A stretch of DNA of 64,000 bases from Ceratopteris richardii (lineage: Eukaryota > Streptophyta > Polypodiopsida > Polypodiales > Pteridaceae): assembly GCA_020310875.1 (NCBI GenBank), contig CM035437.1, positions 46,683,556 to 46,747,555 of the forward strand, in the 5' to 3' direction. Made by a program: the position numbers and the translations under genes. The notes under the pieces are model-generated. The model had not been told where the DNA came from and did no database searches. It saw only the letters and a list, made by a program, of their open reading frames with translations. This document shows, one piece after another, positions 22,226 to 33,698 of this stretch. The first letter of the stretch is position 1. Every line of letters begins with the position of its first letter.

Positions 22226-23064
22226 GGTGTTAGTACTAGAGCATACATTGCACTGTACAATATTTTGAAGCAGGCTCTATAGAACAAAGGTATTTTCCAA
22301 AGCATTTTTCCATGCCCTTACAAGGTATCTCTGAAGAAGAAGATGACGAGTGAGGATGTAGCCAATACTCTTGGCAATTACGTGCATATAGAAGATGTTA
22401 TGTCTACATCCATTTATCATTCATCTACATCAAAGAAAGAGTTGAAAACTTGTCAATTTGGAGAGGCTTCAAAAGGAAATGGTTAAATTTTACAAATCCA
22501 TAATTCAAGGTATATCCATTGTTTTGATAATGACATTCATAGTATTTTTATTAATATAATGTTTTTTATTTGATGTAGATTGTGGTTCCAAACGCAAGTT
22601 TTTATTGAAGCTAGACGAATGTCAAATCATAAAGGGATGATGTATGGAGAGACTTAGTGTGACACTCATGAACGAAGTTATGGCCCATGCCATTATTGAT
22701 GAAAGTGAAGAATCTACCCATCACTTTACATATAGTGTCCAATCTGAGAAAGATATATGGTGTTTAGGTGCTATTGAAGTACCTAAAGAGTCCAATGATG
22801 TTCTTACATGGATTCTCAGTAGGACCCCATGGATCACAAAGGCAATAACTTCTCAAATTCATGGTGCCAAAATCATTGTAGAAGGCCTAGCTGATTTTGA
22901 AGTAGAGTGGCACTTAGGTGGAGACTTAAAGACTATCAAATGCATGTTAGGGTGCAAACAAAGTGCATCTACTCTCTATCCTTATCCATATTTCACACGA
23001 GGTTATAAACGAACAAAGAGAAAATAAAACAACATAGATGATTTAGCTGATGACACAGATGCAT
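22226..23064 (+). pseudogene. DNA transposon gene, 3' part, disrupted (possible DDE-type transposase)
   Basis: Continues the gene cut by copia-3. After the restored STRAYIALYNILKQAL comes an acidic patch, then LERLQKEMVKFYKSIIQ, a clear intron (22510-22578) and KFLLKLDECQIIKG. After a TGA come MERLSVTLMNEVMAHAIIDE, KDIWCLGAIEVPKESNDVL and GDLKTIKCMLGCKQSASTLY. The stretch around the GDLK motif, followed by a region where paired cysteines would be expected (here YPYPYF), recalls the layout around the second Asp in CMC- and KDZ-type DDE transposases. That comparison is from memory and unproven. It is cut at 23064 by copia-4 and its end was not found. Confidence 0.6.
22510..22578 (+). other. Predicted intron in the DNA transposon gene
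   Basis: CAAG/GTATATCC donor and TTTGATGTAG acceptor, 69 bp and very T-rich. Joining the flanks gives SIIQ followed by DCGSKRKFLLKLDE in one frame. Confidence 0.7.
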
Positions 23065-23869
23065 TGTTGAAAATCAAGTCTCAATCATGCAAAAAGGCTC
23101 AACCACGAGTTTTGCAAGTGGACCAATCAAAAACGAGGACCCAAAGTCTTGGAATAAATTTAGAAGCTCCACCAAACTCAATCAAATTCAAATCTCATCA
23201 AATCAGCCATCAAAAAGTGCACCTAAACTGATTGGTGGGTGGTTAGTTAGATTGTAGGAAAAGTAAAAGTCTATATAAGCATCATCCCGCCTTTCTTTCT
23301 TGTGTTGTATGCATTCCACAAGTTTCCCACTTAGTTAAGTGAAGTCATAAACTCTAGCAAGCAGCCCCCTTGCTTGCTTACCTCATTTTCTCATGATTTT
23401 GCTTCGCCCTATCTAGAGGTGTAGTTAGGCTTTTTCCAAATCTGATTGTACCAGATTGCAGAGCATTATTTGCTCTTTCATTGCACTCATTCTCATTGAT
23501 TTCAAGCTTCATTTGGTCTCTGATATTGTGCCTTGAACTTTGCCAAAGTTTCAAGTTATTTGGCTGAGTGACTTGTGAGAAATTGCCAAGTTTGTGAAGG
23601 TATATCTCTGCACATAGGCAAAGAGTGTTACAAACAATTAGCCTATTTCGCAGAGGGTGGTTCTCCCAGCTAGAATATCCATTTGGAATGATTTAAAGCT
23701 TTTTGGGTATCTCTTATAGTCTACTACAAGTTTGCAAAATTTCATTTTAAGTCTCTGTACTGGTGTAGAGAAAAGTTTAGAACAGTGAGCATATATCACT
23801 GCTTGTGGACCTAGTGGAGGGCAGCCATCTTCCATTTTTGCATTGGGGTGTTAGAATCATTCCCCATCA
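23065..23869 (+). repeat. Copia-4 5' LTR
   Basis: 805 bp from TGTTGAAAATC to CCCCATCA. A promoter-like TCTATATAAGCATC lies at about 23270, where LTR transcription would start downstream. Confidence 0.93.
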
Positions 23870-23870
23870 G

Positions 23871-23883
23871 TGGTATCAGAGCC
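23871..23883 (+). promoter_or_regulatory. Copia-4 primer-binding site
   Basis: TGGTATCAGAGCC, a perfect initiator tRNA-Met site one base after the 5' LTR. Confidence 0.92.
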
Positions 23884-24121
23884 ATTTTGGAGGCTTGGAG
23901 ACATCAGTGGGATCATATTGAAGACTCGAAGGGATCAAGACAACTCGTGGAAGCACAAGGAGGACTCATCAAAGCAAGAAGACATCAAAAGGGGGCTACG
24001 TCGATCGAGATCTCAACTAGTCGAAGGTTAGCAAGGGAAAAGCTATCAAAAGGTAATATCCACACCTTCTAAAGCATACAAACACTTGAGGAGAAGCTAT
24101 AGGAGCATCTTAGAGCTCAGT

Positions 24122-24980
24122 ATGGTTGAGTATAATGCACAAATAGAGAAGTTAGAGAAAGGCAATTATCAACCATGGAAATTTAGAGTTAGCAACTACC
24201 TTATGGGCAAAGGATTATGGGGATTAGTGAGTGGCACGGAGCCAATGCCTTTTGTACATGATCCACCACTTCAAGGGTAGGTCAAGGCACTTAATGAATG
24301 GATAGAAAGGGATAGGAGAGTCATATTCATTCTATCTCAACACATAAGCAATAGCATGATAGGGCATATACAAGACTTGGACACATCCAAGAAGGTTTGG
24401 GAGACGTTGGAGAGATTGTACTCTTCATCAACCAAGGAAAGGAAGATTCAGCTCAAGAATGAGCTGAATAATCTTAGGAAATCACCAAGTACTAACATAA
24501 ATGAGTACATTTTGAAGGTTAAGGAGCTTGCAGATGCTTTAGGCTCAATTGAGAGCCCAATCAAAGACGATGATCTTGTTGCACACACTCTCAATGGCTT
24601 GAGAGATGATGAAAGGTGGAAAGCATTCACCACATCACTTTATGTGAGGGATTCCCTACCAAAATGTGATCAATTAGTCACATTGATGGTGACCGAGGAG
24701 ATGAACCAAGGAGGTTCACAATCAAAGGGCAGCCAAGCCCAAGTTTTCTATGTAGGTAGAGGCAAAGGCAAAAGAGGTGGACAAAACTCCCAAGGCAGAG
24801 GGAGAGGAAGAGAGTAGAGGAAGAGGAGGAAGATCACATGGAAGAGAAGCATCCAATGGAGAATGCTACAATTGTGGAAAACGGGGCTATTATGCAAGAG
24901 ATTGTTGGTCCAAAGGAGGAGGCAATCAAGGATACAAAAGGAACCAAGGTAATTATGCTAGTACTTCAACAAATTGAGAA
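24122..24980 (+). pseudogene. Copia-4 gag, with a stop and a damaged zinc knuckle
   Basis: Starts MVEYNAQIEKLEKGNYQPWK at 24122. The frame is interrupted by TAG at 24278, continues to 24817 with WETLERLYSSSTKERKIQLK and DDDLVAHTLNGLRDDERW, then shifts frame in the Gly/Arg-rich tail. The knuckle reads CYNCGKRGYYARDC, with Tyr in place of the zinc-binding His. Nucleic-acid binding would be lost even if the frame were open. Confidence 0.88.
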
Positions 24981-24989
24981 AATGAGAAC

Positions 24990-26281
24990 TTGCTTATGGT
25001 GTATGGTTCAAGTGAAAGAGTCAATTCAAATTTTACATGGTACATTGATAGTGGTTGTAGCAACCATATGAGTTGCAATAAAGATGTTTTCTTTAATTTA
25101 CATTCACCCATCACTCAAGGACATGTAGAGACATGGGATGAGACTGAGCACAAGATTACACATGTGGGAGATGTTGCATTGAATGGATCTCAAAGCTCCA
25201 AGGTGTTGAAGGATGTGTTGCGTGTCCCAACCTGCATCACAAAGAATTTGGTTTCGGTAGGTCAAATGGTTGAATGAGGTTATGAGGTGAGGTTCAATGA
25301 GCAAGGATGTTTTGTTGAAGACCCCATGCAGGATTACAAGCTCATAGCAAAAGGAAAGAAGCAAGGAAGGCTTTTCAGCATGGAGGTAAAGCCATCAACC
25401 CCTCACACTGTCTACTTGTGAATTGGAAATAAACAGATTGCAAAAATCGACTTATGTCATAAAAGAATTGGGCACATAAACTTACAAAGGATGAAGGACA
25501 TGCAAAGGAAGGGCTTGCTGAGTGGTCTACCTGATCTTACATCTCAGAATATGCAGCATTTGTGCCATGCTTGTCAATTAGGAAAACAACGCAGATTTCC
25601 ATTCAAGAAGGGAGTACATGTGAGCAATGAAGTGTTGAATCCCATACAGACAGATGTATGGGGACCTACAAGGGAGCCATCCATTGGAGGTAATAGATAT
25701 TTTGTCACACTTATAGATGATCATTCAAGGTTTTTTTGGATGTATTGCATGAAGTCAAAGCTAGAGGTGTTTTAGCACTTCAAGAGGTTCAAAAACCTTG
25801 TGGAGAAGGAAACAGGGAAGTATATAAAGACTCTTAGATCGGATGGAGGGGAGAGTATTTTTCAAATGAATTTTCAGATTTTCTACATGACCATGACATC
25901 AAAAGGCAATTCACTTGCAGGTATACACCTCAACAAAATGGGGTGGCCAAAAGGAAGAATAGATACATAGCAGAAGTGGCTAGATCTTTGTTAAATGAAA
26001 TGAATGTTCCTAACTCTTATTGGGTTGATGCAACAAATATAGCCATATACATTATGAACAGGTGTCCAACCTCAAGAGTACATGGAGTTACACCTTATGA
26101 AGCTTGGTGTGGTAAGAAACCCAACCTTTCACATCTCAAAGTATTTGGTTGTGTGTGTTATGTTCACATACCTCAAGAATTGAGACACAAGTTAGACCCG
26201 AAGGTAGATAGGTGTATATTTCTTGGATATTCTTCAGAGCAAAAGGGTTTCAGATGCAAATGGAAACATTCAGTCCAGTAG
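24990..26281 (+). pseudogene. Copia-4 protease and integrase, broken
   Basis: The protease signature YIDSGCSNHMS is intact near 25045. A TGA follows VGQMVE at 25277. The zinc domain (CHACQLGKQRRFPF) and integrase residues QTDVWGP and LIDDHSRFFW are present, but a TAG follows KLEVF, a frameshift falls in the SDGG motif and the catalytic Glu is Lys (NGVAKRKNR). The frame runs to GYSSEQKGFRC and then jumps directly into reverse transcriptase, deleting the integrase tail and linker. Confidence 0.88.
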
Positions 26282-27030
26282 CTAAGATGTCCACCATCAG
26301 AAGTTTGATTGTAATTTCAGCCTCAAAAGGTTGGAAGATATACCAGTTGGATGTGAAGAATGCTTTCCTAAATGGAGAGCTTGAAGAGGTAGTCTTCATG
26401 GACCAGCCCCAAGGCTTTGAAGATAGGAGGTTTCCACATCATGTATGCAGGCTAAAGAAGGCTCTTTATGGACTCAAGCAAGCCCCAAGAGCTTGGAACC
26501 AAAGACTTGTGGACTGCTTATTAAAATGTGGATACAATCAGAGTCATAGAGACCCATCACTCTTTGTGAAGAAGGAAGGTAGCAAAATTGTTTTCATTTG
26601 TATATATGTTGATGATTTGATCATTATAGGTGATGATGAAGCCAACATCAAGGACATAAAGAGGAAGCTTGGATGTGAATTTAAAATCTCAAATTTAGGG
26701 ATTTTAAGGTACTTCCTTGGAATTGAAGTACTATATAAAGAGGAAGGTATATACTTGATGCAAAGGAAATACATTCTTGATCTTTTGAAGAAGTTTGGCT
26801 TGTGTGATTGCAAGCCCATTTCAAATCCATTAGAAGTAAATGTTAAACTAAGTGCTCATGAAGGTGAAGAAGTGAAGGATGTGACCATGTATAGGTCAAT
26901 AATTGGTTCTCTCTTGTATGCTACTATGACAAGACCTAATATTGCACATGTAGTTGGAGTGTTATCTCAATTTTTGGAAGCGCCAAGAGTACCTCATCTT
27001 GTTGCAGCCAAAAGGGTACTTTAGTACCTC
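26256..27030 (+). pseudogene. Copia-4 reverse transcriptase
   Basis: From METFSPVAKMSTIRSLIVI on, with [40 protein letters not shown] and LGIEVLYKEEGIYLMQRKYI. The N-terminal KARLV region is missing through the deletion upstream. It ends at a TAG after AAKRVL at 27022. Confidence 0.9.
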
Positions 27031-27039
27031 AAAGGATCA

Positions 27040-27557
27040 ATGAATGAAGGTCTATATTATCCTTTTGATGATGGATTAAATGTACAAGCTTATTGTGATG
27101 CTGATTGGGCAGGTTCCAAAGATGACAGGAGGAGCACTAGTGGATATGTTATCATGCTAGGGAAGAAGACCATCTCATGGATTTCAAAGAAACAACCAAC
27201 CATGGCTCTTTCATCGATCGAAGCTGGGTATAGAGGCTTAGCACAAGTCTCATGTGAGATTATGTGGCTCAAGAAGTTGTTGTTGATCTTGATTTGTAGG
27301 TTAAGCAAGTACCTATTTTTTGTGACAACATAAGCAGCATATGCTTGGCTTAAAATCTGGTGTTCCATGCAAGGTCCAAGCATATAGAAGTGCATTACCA
27401 CTTTATTCAAGAGAAGATCATGTCAAAGGATGTCAAGGTGGGGCATGTCAATACAAAGGACCAATATGCAGATATGTCTACCAAATCATTGGATGGAGTA
27501 AAGCTACAACACTTCAAGGCATGCATTGGAATGAAGGACCTAGGCATTGAGACTTGA
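27040..27557 (+). pseudogene. Copia-4 RNase H
   Basis: Two frames, 27040-27333 with AYCDADWAGSKDDRRSTSGY and SWISKKQPTMALSSIEAGYR, then after a frameshift 27360-27557 with FHARSKHIEVHYHFIQEKI and STKSLDGVKLQHFKA. It terminates eight bases before the 3' LTR. Confidence 0.88.
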
Positions 27558-27564
27558 GGGGGAG
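27554..27564 (+). promoter_or_regulatory. Copia-4 polypurine tract
   Basis: TTGAGGGGGAG directly before TGTTGAAAATC. Confidence 0.85.
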
Positions 27565-28088
27565 TGTTGAAAATCAAGTCTCCATCATACAAAAAGGCTC
27601 AACCACGAATTTTGAAAGTGGACTAATAAAAAAGGAGGACCCAAAGTCATGGAATAAAGTTAGAAGCTCCACCAAACTCAATCAAATTCAATTCTCATCA
27701 AATCAGCCACCAAAAAGTGCACCTAAACTGATTGATGGGTTGTTAGCTAGATTGTAGGAAAAGTAAAAGTCTATATAAGCATCATCTCACCTTTGTTTCT
27801 TGTGTTGTATGCATTCCACGAGTTTCCCACTTATTTTAGTGAAGTCATAAACTCCAGCAAGCAGCCCCCTTGCTTGCTTACCTCATTTTCTCATGATTTT
27901 GCTCCACTCTATCTAGAGATGTAGTTAGGCTTTTCCAAATCTGATTGTACCAGATTGCAGAGCATTGTTTGCTCTCTCATTAAACTCATTTTTATTGATT
28001 TCAAGCTTAATTTCGTCTCTGATATTGTGCCTTGAAGTTTTCCAAAGTTTCAAGTTATTTGGCTGAGTGAGTTGTGAGAAATTGCCAA
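27565..28088 (+). repeat. Copia-4 3' LTR, truncated
   Basis: 524 bp collinear with the 5' LTR up to GAGAAATTGCCAA, then unrelated sequence. The missing part corresponds to about 23590-23869. Confidence 0.92.
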
Positions 28089-28094
28089 ACCCAC

Positions 28095-28161
28095 AGCCAC
28101 AAAAACGCGAGATTCAGCCCTGCAAATTTTTTGTAGGGCTGAATCCCACGTTTCTATGGCT
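28095..28161. repeat. Imperfect 27-bp hairpin at the copia-4 breakpoint
   Basis: Arms 28095-28121 and 28135-28161, 22 of 27 pairs matching, 13-nt loop. The inner 11 bp (GATTCAGCCCT/AGGGCTGAATC) are perfect. It starts 6 bp after the LTR truncation. Confidence 0.85.
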
Positions 28162-28600
28162 CGGGGTTTTTTTGCAATTTATGGCCTTGTTGATGCTCCC
28201 TATGTATAGATCTGATGTTAGGAGTGTATAATACAAAGGCTAGTCACTCCAGGTAATCTTTGGCTTTCTCAGACTTCAGTGTATAGTTGATGCCACCCAT
28301 AAACAAGAGAAATTGAATAATATTATACTATCCTACACTTTGTGGCTAGGGCTTTTTTGGCCTATTTTATGCTTTTTAAGATACCACAGACCATAGGCAG
28401 CACTTAGATGAAGAAAAAAACTTAAAATTACATAGAATTTGTGGAGAAAGTGGTAGGTTCAATTTATGAAGCACATTTCATACACAGGACTAGACAAAAT
28501 AGGAAAAACTAAAGTTTGTATTATCCAAACATTTACATCATTTCTCAGTTGCCTTCAATTTCTCTACAAGTTTCTTTCTCCTTTGGAGAGATTGATGCAG
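28162..28600. other. No recognised gene
   Basis: AT-rich sequence between the hairpin and the minus-strand gene. The last part could be its 3' untranslated region. Nothing specific was seen. Confidence 0.5.
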
Positions 28601-30077
28601 CTAGTAAGTCAATACAGATCTTGATATTACATGGGCGTCTTGCATTCCTAGACCCATGGCAATACCTATTTGCCCTAGTACTTTTCCTCTAAAGTTAAGT
28701 CCTAATGTAGTTACAACTAAGGATTTCCTAACCAAAATGACACAATTAGTGACTCGGGTAATTGTACATAGACACAAAATTTTGCTAAGGGCCTTCAAGC
28801 ACCAAGTCATGAAGTGCCCATCCGGACTGCACTCTTTATGTATGATAACAAAATCATCCTTTGGAAACTTTCCAATGTAGTTTTCCAAGGATGAACCACT
28901 CTCTGAGAAGCTCGATCCCCACCAAATCTTGTCGTGGACTTGTCCAGCTCAATTGCTTCCTATTAAGAAAAATGAGAATTCAAGCTCTTACTTTATTAAC
29001 TTAAATTATTCATTTATTTAATTTAATTACCACTTACATCATGACGCTTGTCTTCTTCCTCGCCTCTTCCAAGGGAATCAAGATCAATGCTAGAGTGGGC
29101 CATGCCACTCTTCTCTGCTACGAGGGATGTAGGAATTTTTTGCTTCGTTATCCTCTCGCGCGTTGTGCTGAACTCCTCCTCTGTAGTATAATTGTTGTCA
29201 CCTTTTAAGATATCTGCACACACCATTGCTATGGTGTCTGCCATAGAATCTCCAAGTGGGATGGCCTTCTTTTCAAGTATGTTGGATGTGTTGTCAAGCA
29301 GAACATCTGACATTATGGAGAAAATACCCAGGCATTCGTCTAAACGTAGACCAAATGCCTTCTCAATATCATGAAGAAAAATAAATTTCTCTCCATCCAC
29401 AATGATGATGGAGAGATATTCAAGTTCCACCTCTGGTAATGTGGGCTCAGAGGGGTTGAGATTTGAAGGGGGGCCTCCTCCATGCTTGATAGCTCACGTA
29501 GTTTGTCCTCAACACCACCACGGAAGTCTTGGTGGGTTGTAATGCTTTCTTTTGCAAAATTTATGGCCTTCGGTTGAGGCTCATTCTTCTCCTTAACAAA
29601 GCCCCCTATGAGAGTTCGACGAGTGTAGGTTCGGGCTCCTCATTGATGATAAAATATGTTGTTGCAATGTAGGAAAGGTACTTTGTACCCATCCTCTTCT
29701 TTTTGTTAAGTTTTTTTTACTAATGGCATAGAGTCATCTAATAAGTGCCCTGCATTTTTAGCAATTGCCATGAAGCACTTAAGGTGCTTCATGAAGGCTT
29801 CATCGCCTTTGTGTATGTAGAGTAAAAGGTCACATGGGACCCATTTACCCTCATAAGGTGTTATTTCTATAGAGTATTGCAAGATGTAGTACTCAAGGAA
29901 CTCTATGATTTCCTCGAGCACATCAGAGTTCAGTTGAATTGTTTTGTCTAGATCAGGGACTCTAGACAATAGGTCATACAAGTGTGTTTGACCGCTGAAC
30001 TCAGTTGATTCCAAGAACTCATTGAAGAGTTCTCGCGGATGTTTGGGTTGCGGGGTACTGGAGGTTGAGGCATCCAT
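28601..30077 (-). pseudogene. Unrecognised spliced gene with promoter, frame disrupted
   Basis: Starts MDASTSSTPQPKHPRELFNE at 30077, about 90 bp downstream of a TATA box. The first frame (123 residues) is acidic and helical-looking (NSDVLEEIIEFLEYYILQYS) and ends at 29706. Coding-like sequence continues in shifted frames to 29430-29038 (AFGLRLDECLGIFSIMSDVL), where a GTAAGT...TAATAG intron (29037-28960) follows. A final block 28601-28888 contains LENYIGKFPKDDFVIIHKEC and a hydrophobic tail. I know no family with these features. At least two frameshifts suggest a pseudogene, or further unseen introns. It lies inside the DNA transposon limits, so it may be an accessory gene or captured cargo. 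Confidence 0.5.
28960..29037 (-). other. Predicted intron in the unrecognised minus-strand gene
   Basis: GTAAGT donor after a GAT codon and TTTTCTTAATAG acceptor, 78 bp, AT-rich. The donor is close to consensus. The downstream frame matches the next open block only after an extra shift. Confidence 0.55.
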
Positions 30078-30165
30078 TGTGCATGATATTAGCTTGTGTG
30101 CGTGCTCTGCGAGTGCTTCTAGGTCTTCTTGGTTGCAAAAGTGAGAAATGAGAGAATAAGTGTTG

Positions 30166-30173
30166 CTTTTATA
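30166..30173 (-). promoter_or_regulatory. TATA box of the minus-strand gene
   Basis: TATAAAAG on the minus strand, 89 bp upstream of the proposed ATG. Transcription would start near 30140, leaving a leader of about 60 nt. Confidence 0.5.
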
Positions 30174-30536
30174 GTAGTTTCAAAATTTTAAAGTGAGTGG
30201 GACCCATTTGAAAACTAAAACTCATACCTTCAAATAAAAGAATCATGCACATAACTCTAAAAAGAAAAACTTTGGCTCACAAAAAAGATTGAACAAAATC
30301 ATTAAGTAGAAGAAGATACACCACATCTACACAATAGAAAAAATAAATTCTCAGAACTTTAAAATTATAATAAATTGCCATTGGAAAAATCAAAGATTTG
30401 GCAAATTGCACATCATATTGAGATCAAAATATTTTAAATGCTACAAGTCTTGCATGTTAAATACATTGTAGCAGAGGAAGGATTATAAATGGAACATAGG
30501 TTGTGTGTACACTCTAGCACCCAAATAGTTCTCAAG

Positions 30537-30883
30537 CTATGACAATGAAAGTTGAGTTCCATCTACACTCCATTCAGGAAGGACTTTAATTTTATCCTCC
30601 AACCTCTTCCCAATCTGCAGACAAATAGAAAACTTTAAAATAACATATTTGAATATAAAAATTTGTATAAACAAAAGAAAAAATACCATATGTTGTTTAC
30701 CTTATGCCCTTGTATTCTGAACTTTGATTGATCCAGATCCTCAAATCCCATTATTACTAGATGTTCTCTCACGTTGGCAAGAGTCCAATTATGATTTACT
30801 AATATAACTTCCATTTCATTGTTGGGTAGATTTATCTTAATTTCAAATGAAATTAAAAAACCCTCAGAACTTTGTAATGGTAT
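30537..30883 (-). pseudogene. Two exons of an unrecognised gene (possibly partial)
   Basis: Exon 30701-30883 reads PLQSSEGFLISFEIKINLPN then VREHLVIMGFEDLDQSKFRI and ends GHK at a GTAAAC donor. After an 86-bp intron with acceptor TTTGTCTGCAG, exon 30537-30614 reads IGKRLEDKIKVLPEWSVDGT and stops at TAG. Phases agree. The short beta-rich look (EIKINLPNNEMEVIL) could be a ubiquitin-like fold, but this is only an impression. No start was found: a TGA precedes 30883, so an upstream exon is probably missing. Same strand as, and about 460 bp upstream of, the 30077 gene. Confidence 0.5.
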
Positions 30884-30890
30884 TCATTCA

Positions 30891-31198
30891 CCAAGTTTAC
30901 ACATCCAACAATCATAATAGAATCTAATGTACAATGAAATACAATGTTTCAAGTATCAAAATCCTATGACTGTTGCACCAATTTTACAAAGGTAACTATC
31001 CCCTTTGGTGCATCCTTCTACAAGTCCCCAATTTTCACCTAGTAAACCCTCTACCTGTTCATACATGATATCTTTTAACATGAACATTATTGAAGTCTCT
31101 AGAATTGTGAATATCTAAAATAAATGTACAAAACAATGAACAAGAACACACCAATGTAATCCTATAGATCTTGAAACTCTTGTAAATTTCAAAGAGTT
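30891..31198. other. No recognised feature
   Basis: AT-rich spacer without motifs I can support. Confidence 0.5.
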
Positions 31199-32333
31199 GT
31201 GTATGTCCATCACATAGAAGGCCCAAAAGACCCTTATGCCAAAAAGAAGAAATCACCTTCCCTTTGTAATGTCAAACAAATTTGGGTGGCCAAGAAATTA
31301 CTTAGAGCCCAACCAAATTGCACTATGATATGGGTACCAAAGAAAGCTCTTATACAAACGCAACCCTCTCACACTAGACTTCATAATCTACAGTCTAGAT
31401 TCACCATGCCTTATCATCATGAACAACCACTTTTGACCAAGGGATCCAAAACAATAAAGCAAACACTCAGAAAATATCCAAGGAGAAACCTCAAGGCTAA
31501 GACCAACAAAGCGAAGACATATTGGCGGCCTAAAACCTCTTCATGCAGCATCCATGGGTGTCAGACCCAACCTTGCCCAATGCACAGCATATGTTTAAGA
31601 TGCACACCAAGTATGCACACGAATAGGGCCTCATCCAAAGGCCAAGCATTAGGCACACTTAGTTTAACCCAGGCACAAAGAGGGCACATGTATATAGATT
31701 TCAAAAATTTGCTTTTCATTTTTCTTTTTTCAGGTTGGTGGACAAAGGTATCATCCATTTCAAATGGTTGATGGAAAAGAAGCGGCTCTTGGAGTTGGAC
31801 ATTGGGAGAAAGCCTCATCATCACCTCACCCTTGAGCACTTTGCTCAAGATCCATCCATTTTTGCACCATTGTTTTTTGTATGCATTTTTTAGAGTATGC
31901 ATAAGATAGGGTCACATTACAAGACCGTGCATAGACACTTTTTTGTTTTCTGCCCATGCACCCTTAGTCCCCACTCATGCATATGGACTAAGAAGAGATG
32001 AATTAACTTCATCTATTTGTATCTATCATCTACGTTTTGTCATATCATTCTCATACATCATCCATCCATTCCCACAAAAAAAAAGAGAAAAGAGAAAAAA
32101 AGAAAGAAAAACAAAGCATTCTAACATATTCATTCCCATCTATATGAGGCAAAAAGAACCAAGATAAAGCACTCGACTCCAAACAAAAAAGCAAGATGAA
32201 GAAAAGCAACAAAGCAAAACACTCCAATGGTGCAAGGACCATGCAAATCAAAAGGAACTCCTACACACTGTTCCACAAAAGCTCCATACTTGCAAAAGCT
32301 TTGTCGAGGATGACAAAGTCAAGGAGGGGGGAG
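31199..32333 (+). mobile_element. 3' internal end of a plus-strand LTR element (fragment)
   Basis: Ends in AAGGAGGGGGGAG, a polypurine tract, right before TGTTGAAG at 32334. The frame 31199-31771 includes CTMIWVPKKALIQTQ, only vaguely polyprotein-like and rich in Ser, Thr and Lys. The last 550 bp resemble in layout the sequence before 56859 (a ...GAGGATGACA... stretch, then G-run, then TGTTGA). No pol domain was found, so only the 3' end of the element is here. Confidence 0.5.
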
Positions 32334-32814
32334 TGTTGAAGATGCAACATACATTTCTTCGATCCACTCTATTTTCATCATTATTTGTACCTTTTTCTAC
32401 CTTTCATTCAGTTAATAAAGCACTCTTGTATAGATGTGTGTGAGTGCCACACTAGAGAATAAGTGGGATTCATTCTCCTTTCAGTGTAGAAATCCCACAT
32501 AGCATGCTTTTTTGCCATTTTGTATATAAAGAGGTCTCCACCTCTTCTTTTGGGAGAGCTTTTTTGGAAGTAATGAGATAATGCTAGTTTGTAGTTAGAG
32601 TCTTGCTCTTTTGTCGTCATGATGTGCATGCATGCTTGTTCTCTTCTTGTCTAACGCTTGTGACACGTTGATGTGCGATTACGTCGCTATTATGCTTGTG
32701 ATTACGATTATGTGCATCATTCAAGATGCGTATGTCGTGTCTTCTTGTTAATAACGTTGTTAATCGTACGTTGACGAAGCGCCATTACGTCTGTTGAGTG
32801 CTTCTACGCAAACA
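32334..32814 (+). repeat. LTR of the fragmentary element
   Basis: Starts TGTTGAAGATG after the purine tract. It holds TTTTGTATATAAAGAGG (TATA box near 32522) and could end at CAAACA (32814), giving 481 bp. The right boundary is a guess because no second copy is in the window. Confidence 0.5.
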
Positions 32815-33140
32815 TTTGGGTCTCATGAGATGCTTCCTGGTTTGACAAGTATGAGTTGTGATGCTACAACATCAACAAGGGTACAACATATGTATGTGTG
32901 TAAAAGAAAACTCTCTCATGTAATAGCTGAGCAAAACGGGCTTGTGGAAAGACTATTGACCCAACATCTGCATGCAATGCTTGGAAAGTACCTATAAGAC
33001 TATGAAGTGGTTGTTCTTCCACCAAGGTAGAAGGAAAGATGTCTACAACAAAAAACTTCACAACTTAACAAGGTATATTATGAAATCTGAACAAAATTCA
33101 ATGAGTAATACTTACAATTGATAGGATATCTCATTTTATT
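32815..33140. other. No recognised feature
   Basis: Short frames on both strands without family resemblance. It lies between the LTR fragment and the DNA transposon right end. Confidence 0.4.
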
Positions 33141-33302
33141 TCAGTTTTCCAATTTCATGCTTGACATTGTGAAAACATGTTGTACAGTAGCAACAGTTTC
33201 ACCATTTTTGAGCTTTTCGAAGCCTAATAACTTCCCTTTCCAATGAAGATCCAAGTTTCCACGATCTCTTACACGATGAGGACCAACACCAGAGGGTTGC
33301 AT
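33141..33302 (-). CDS. Short frame near the DNA transposon right end, unrecognised
   Basis: 53 codons, MQPSGVGPHRVRDRGNLDLH, then WKGKLLGFEKLKNG and TVQHVFTMSSMKLEN, stop at 33141. It faces inward from the right terminus as the 15313 gene does from the left, at a similar distance. It could be the first exon of a second transposon gene, now cut off, or chance. Confidence 0.3.
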   Translation of the reverse strand: MQPSGVGPHRVRDRGNLDLHWKGKLLGFEKLKNGETVATVQHVFTMSSMKLEN

Positions 33303-33698
33303 GTACACCCAGATGCAGGAGCTGCAATGGTGTGCTAGGGAGAGAAAGTAGTGGAAACAGATGACTTTTTGGGACCTAGGTATGAAAATGTGAGGTTTTG
33401 GAGGGAGAAAGTTGTATTTTGAGTTATTTTTGAAAAAGTTGCTTTTTTCAGGTCAGTTCATGCACGGATTTTGATTTAGGACTCAAAAATAGAACTTCTG
33501 ATCCTAAAAGTGGTTGGGCGACAGTTAAATGGAGTTATGATGAGTTTTATAACTTTCTAAAATTTTTGAATAGAGGCAAAAACTGAACATAAGGGAATCC
33601 TATCCCCTCATCCCCCTTCATCCTAGTGATTTATAGGCTATAGACTGTGCCCACCACCCTCCTCTCATTGGTCCATCACTAATCACTCCTTAATCCAA

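Larger units (their letters stand above)
23065..28088 (+). mobile_element. Copia-4: Ty1/copia element with truncated 3' LTR
   Basis: 5' LTR 23065-23869, internal region with a perfect tRNA-Met primer site, 3' LTR beginning at 27565 but ending abruptly at 28088, about 280 bp short. It inserted into the same DNA transposon gene as copia-3. The internal region is about 3.7 kb because the linker between integrase and reverse transcriptase is deleted. Frameshifts and stops are scattered. It is related to copia-3 by gag and RT sequence, with separate LTRs. No target duplication can be seen because the right end is gone. Confidence 0.93.
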
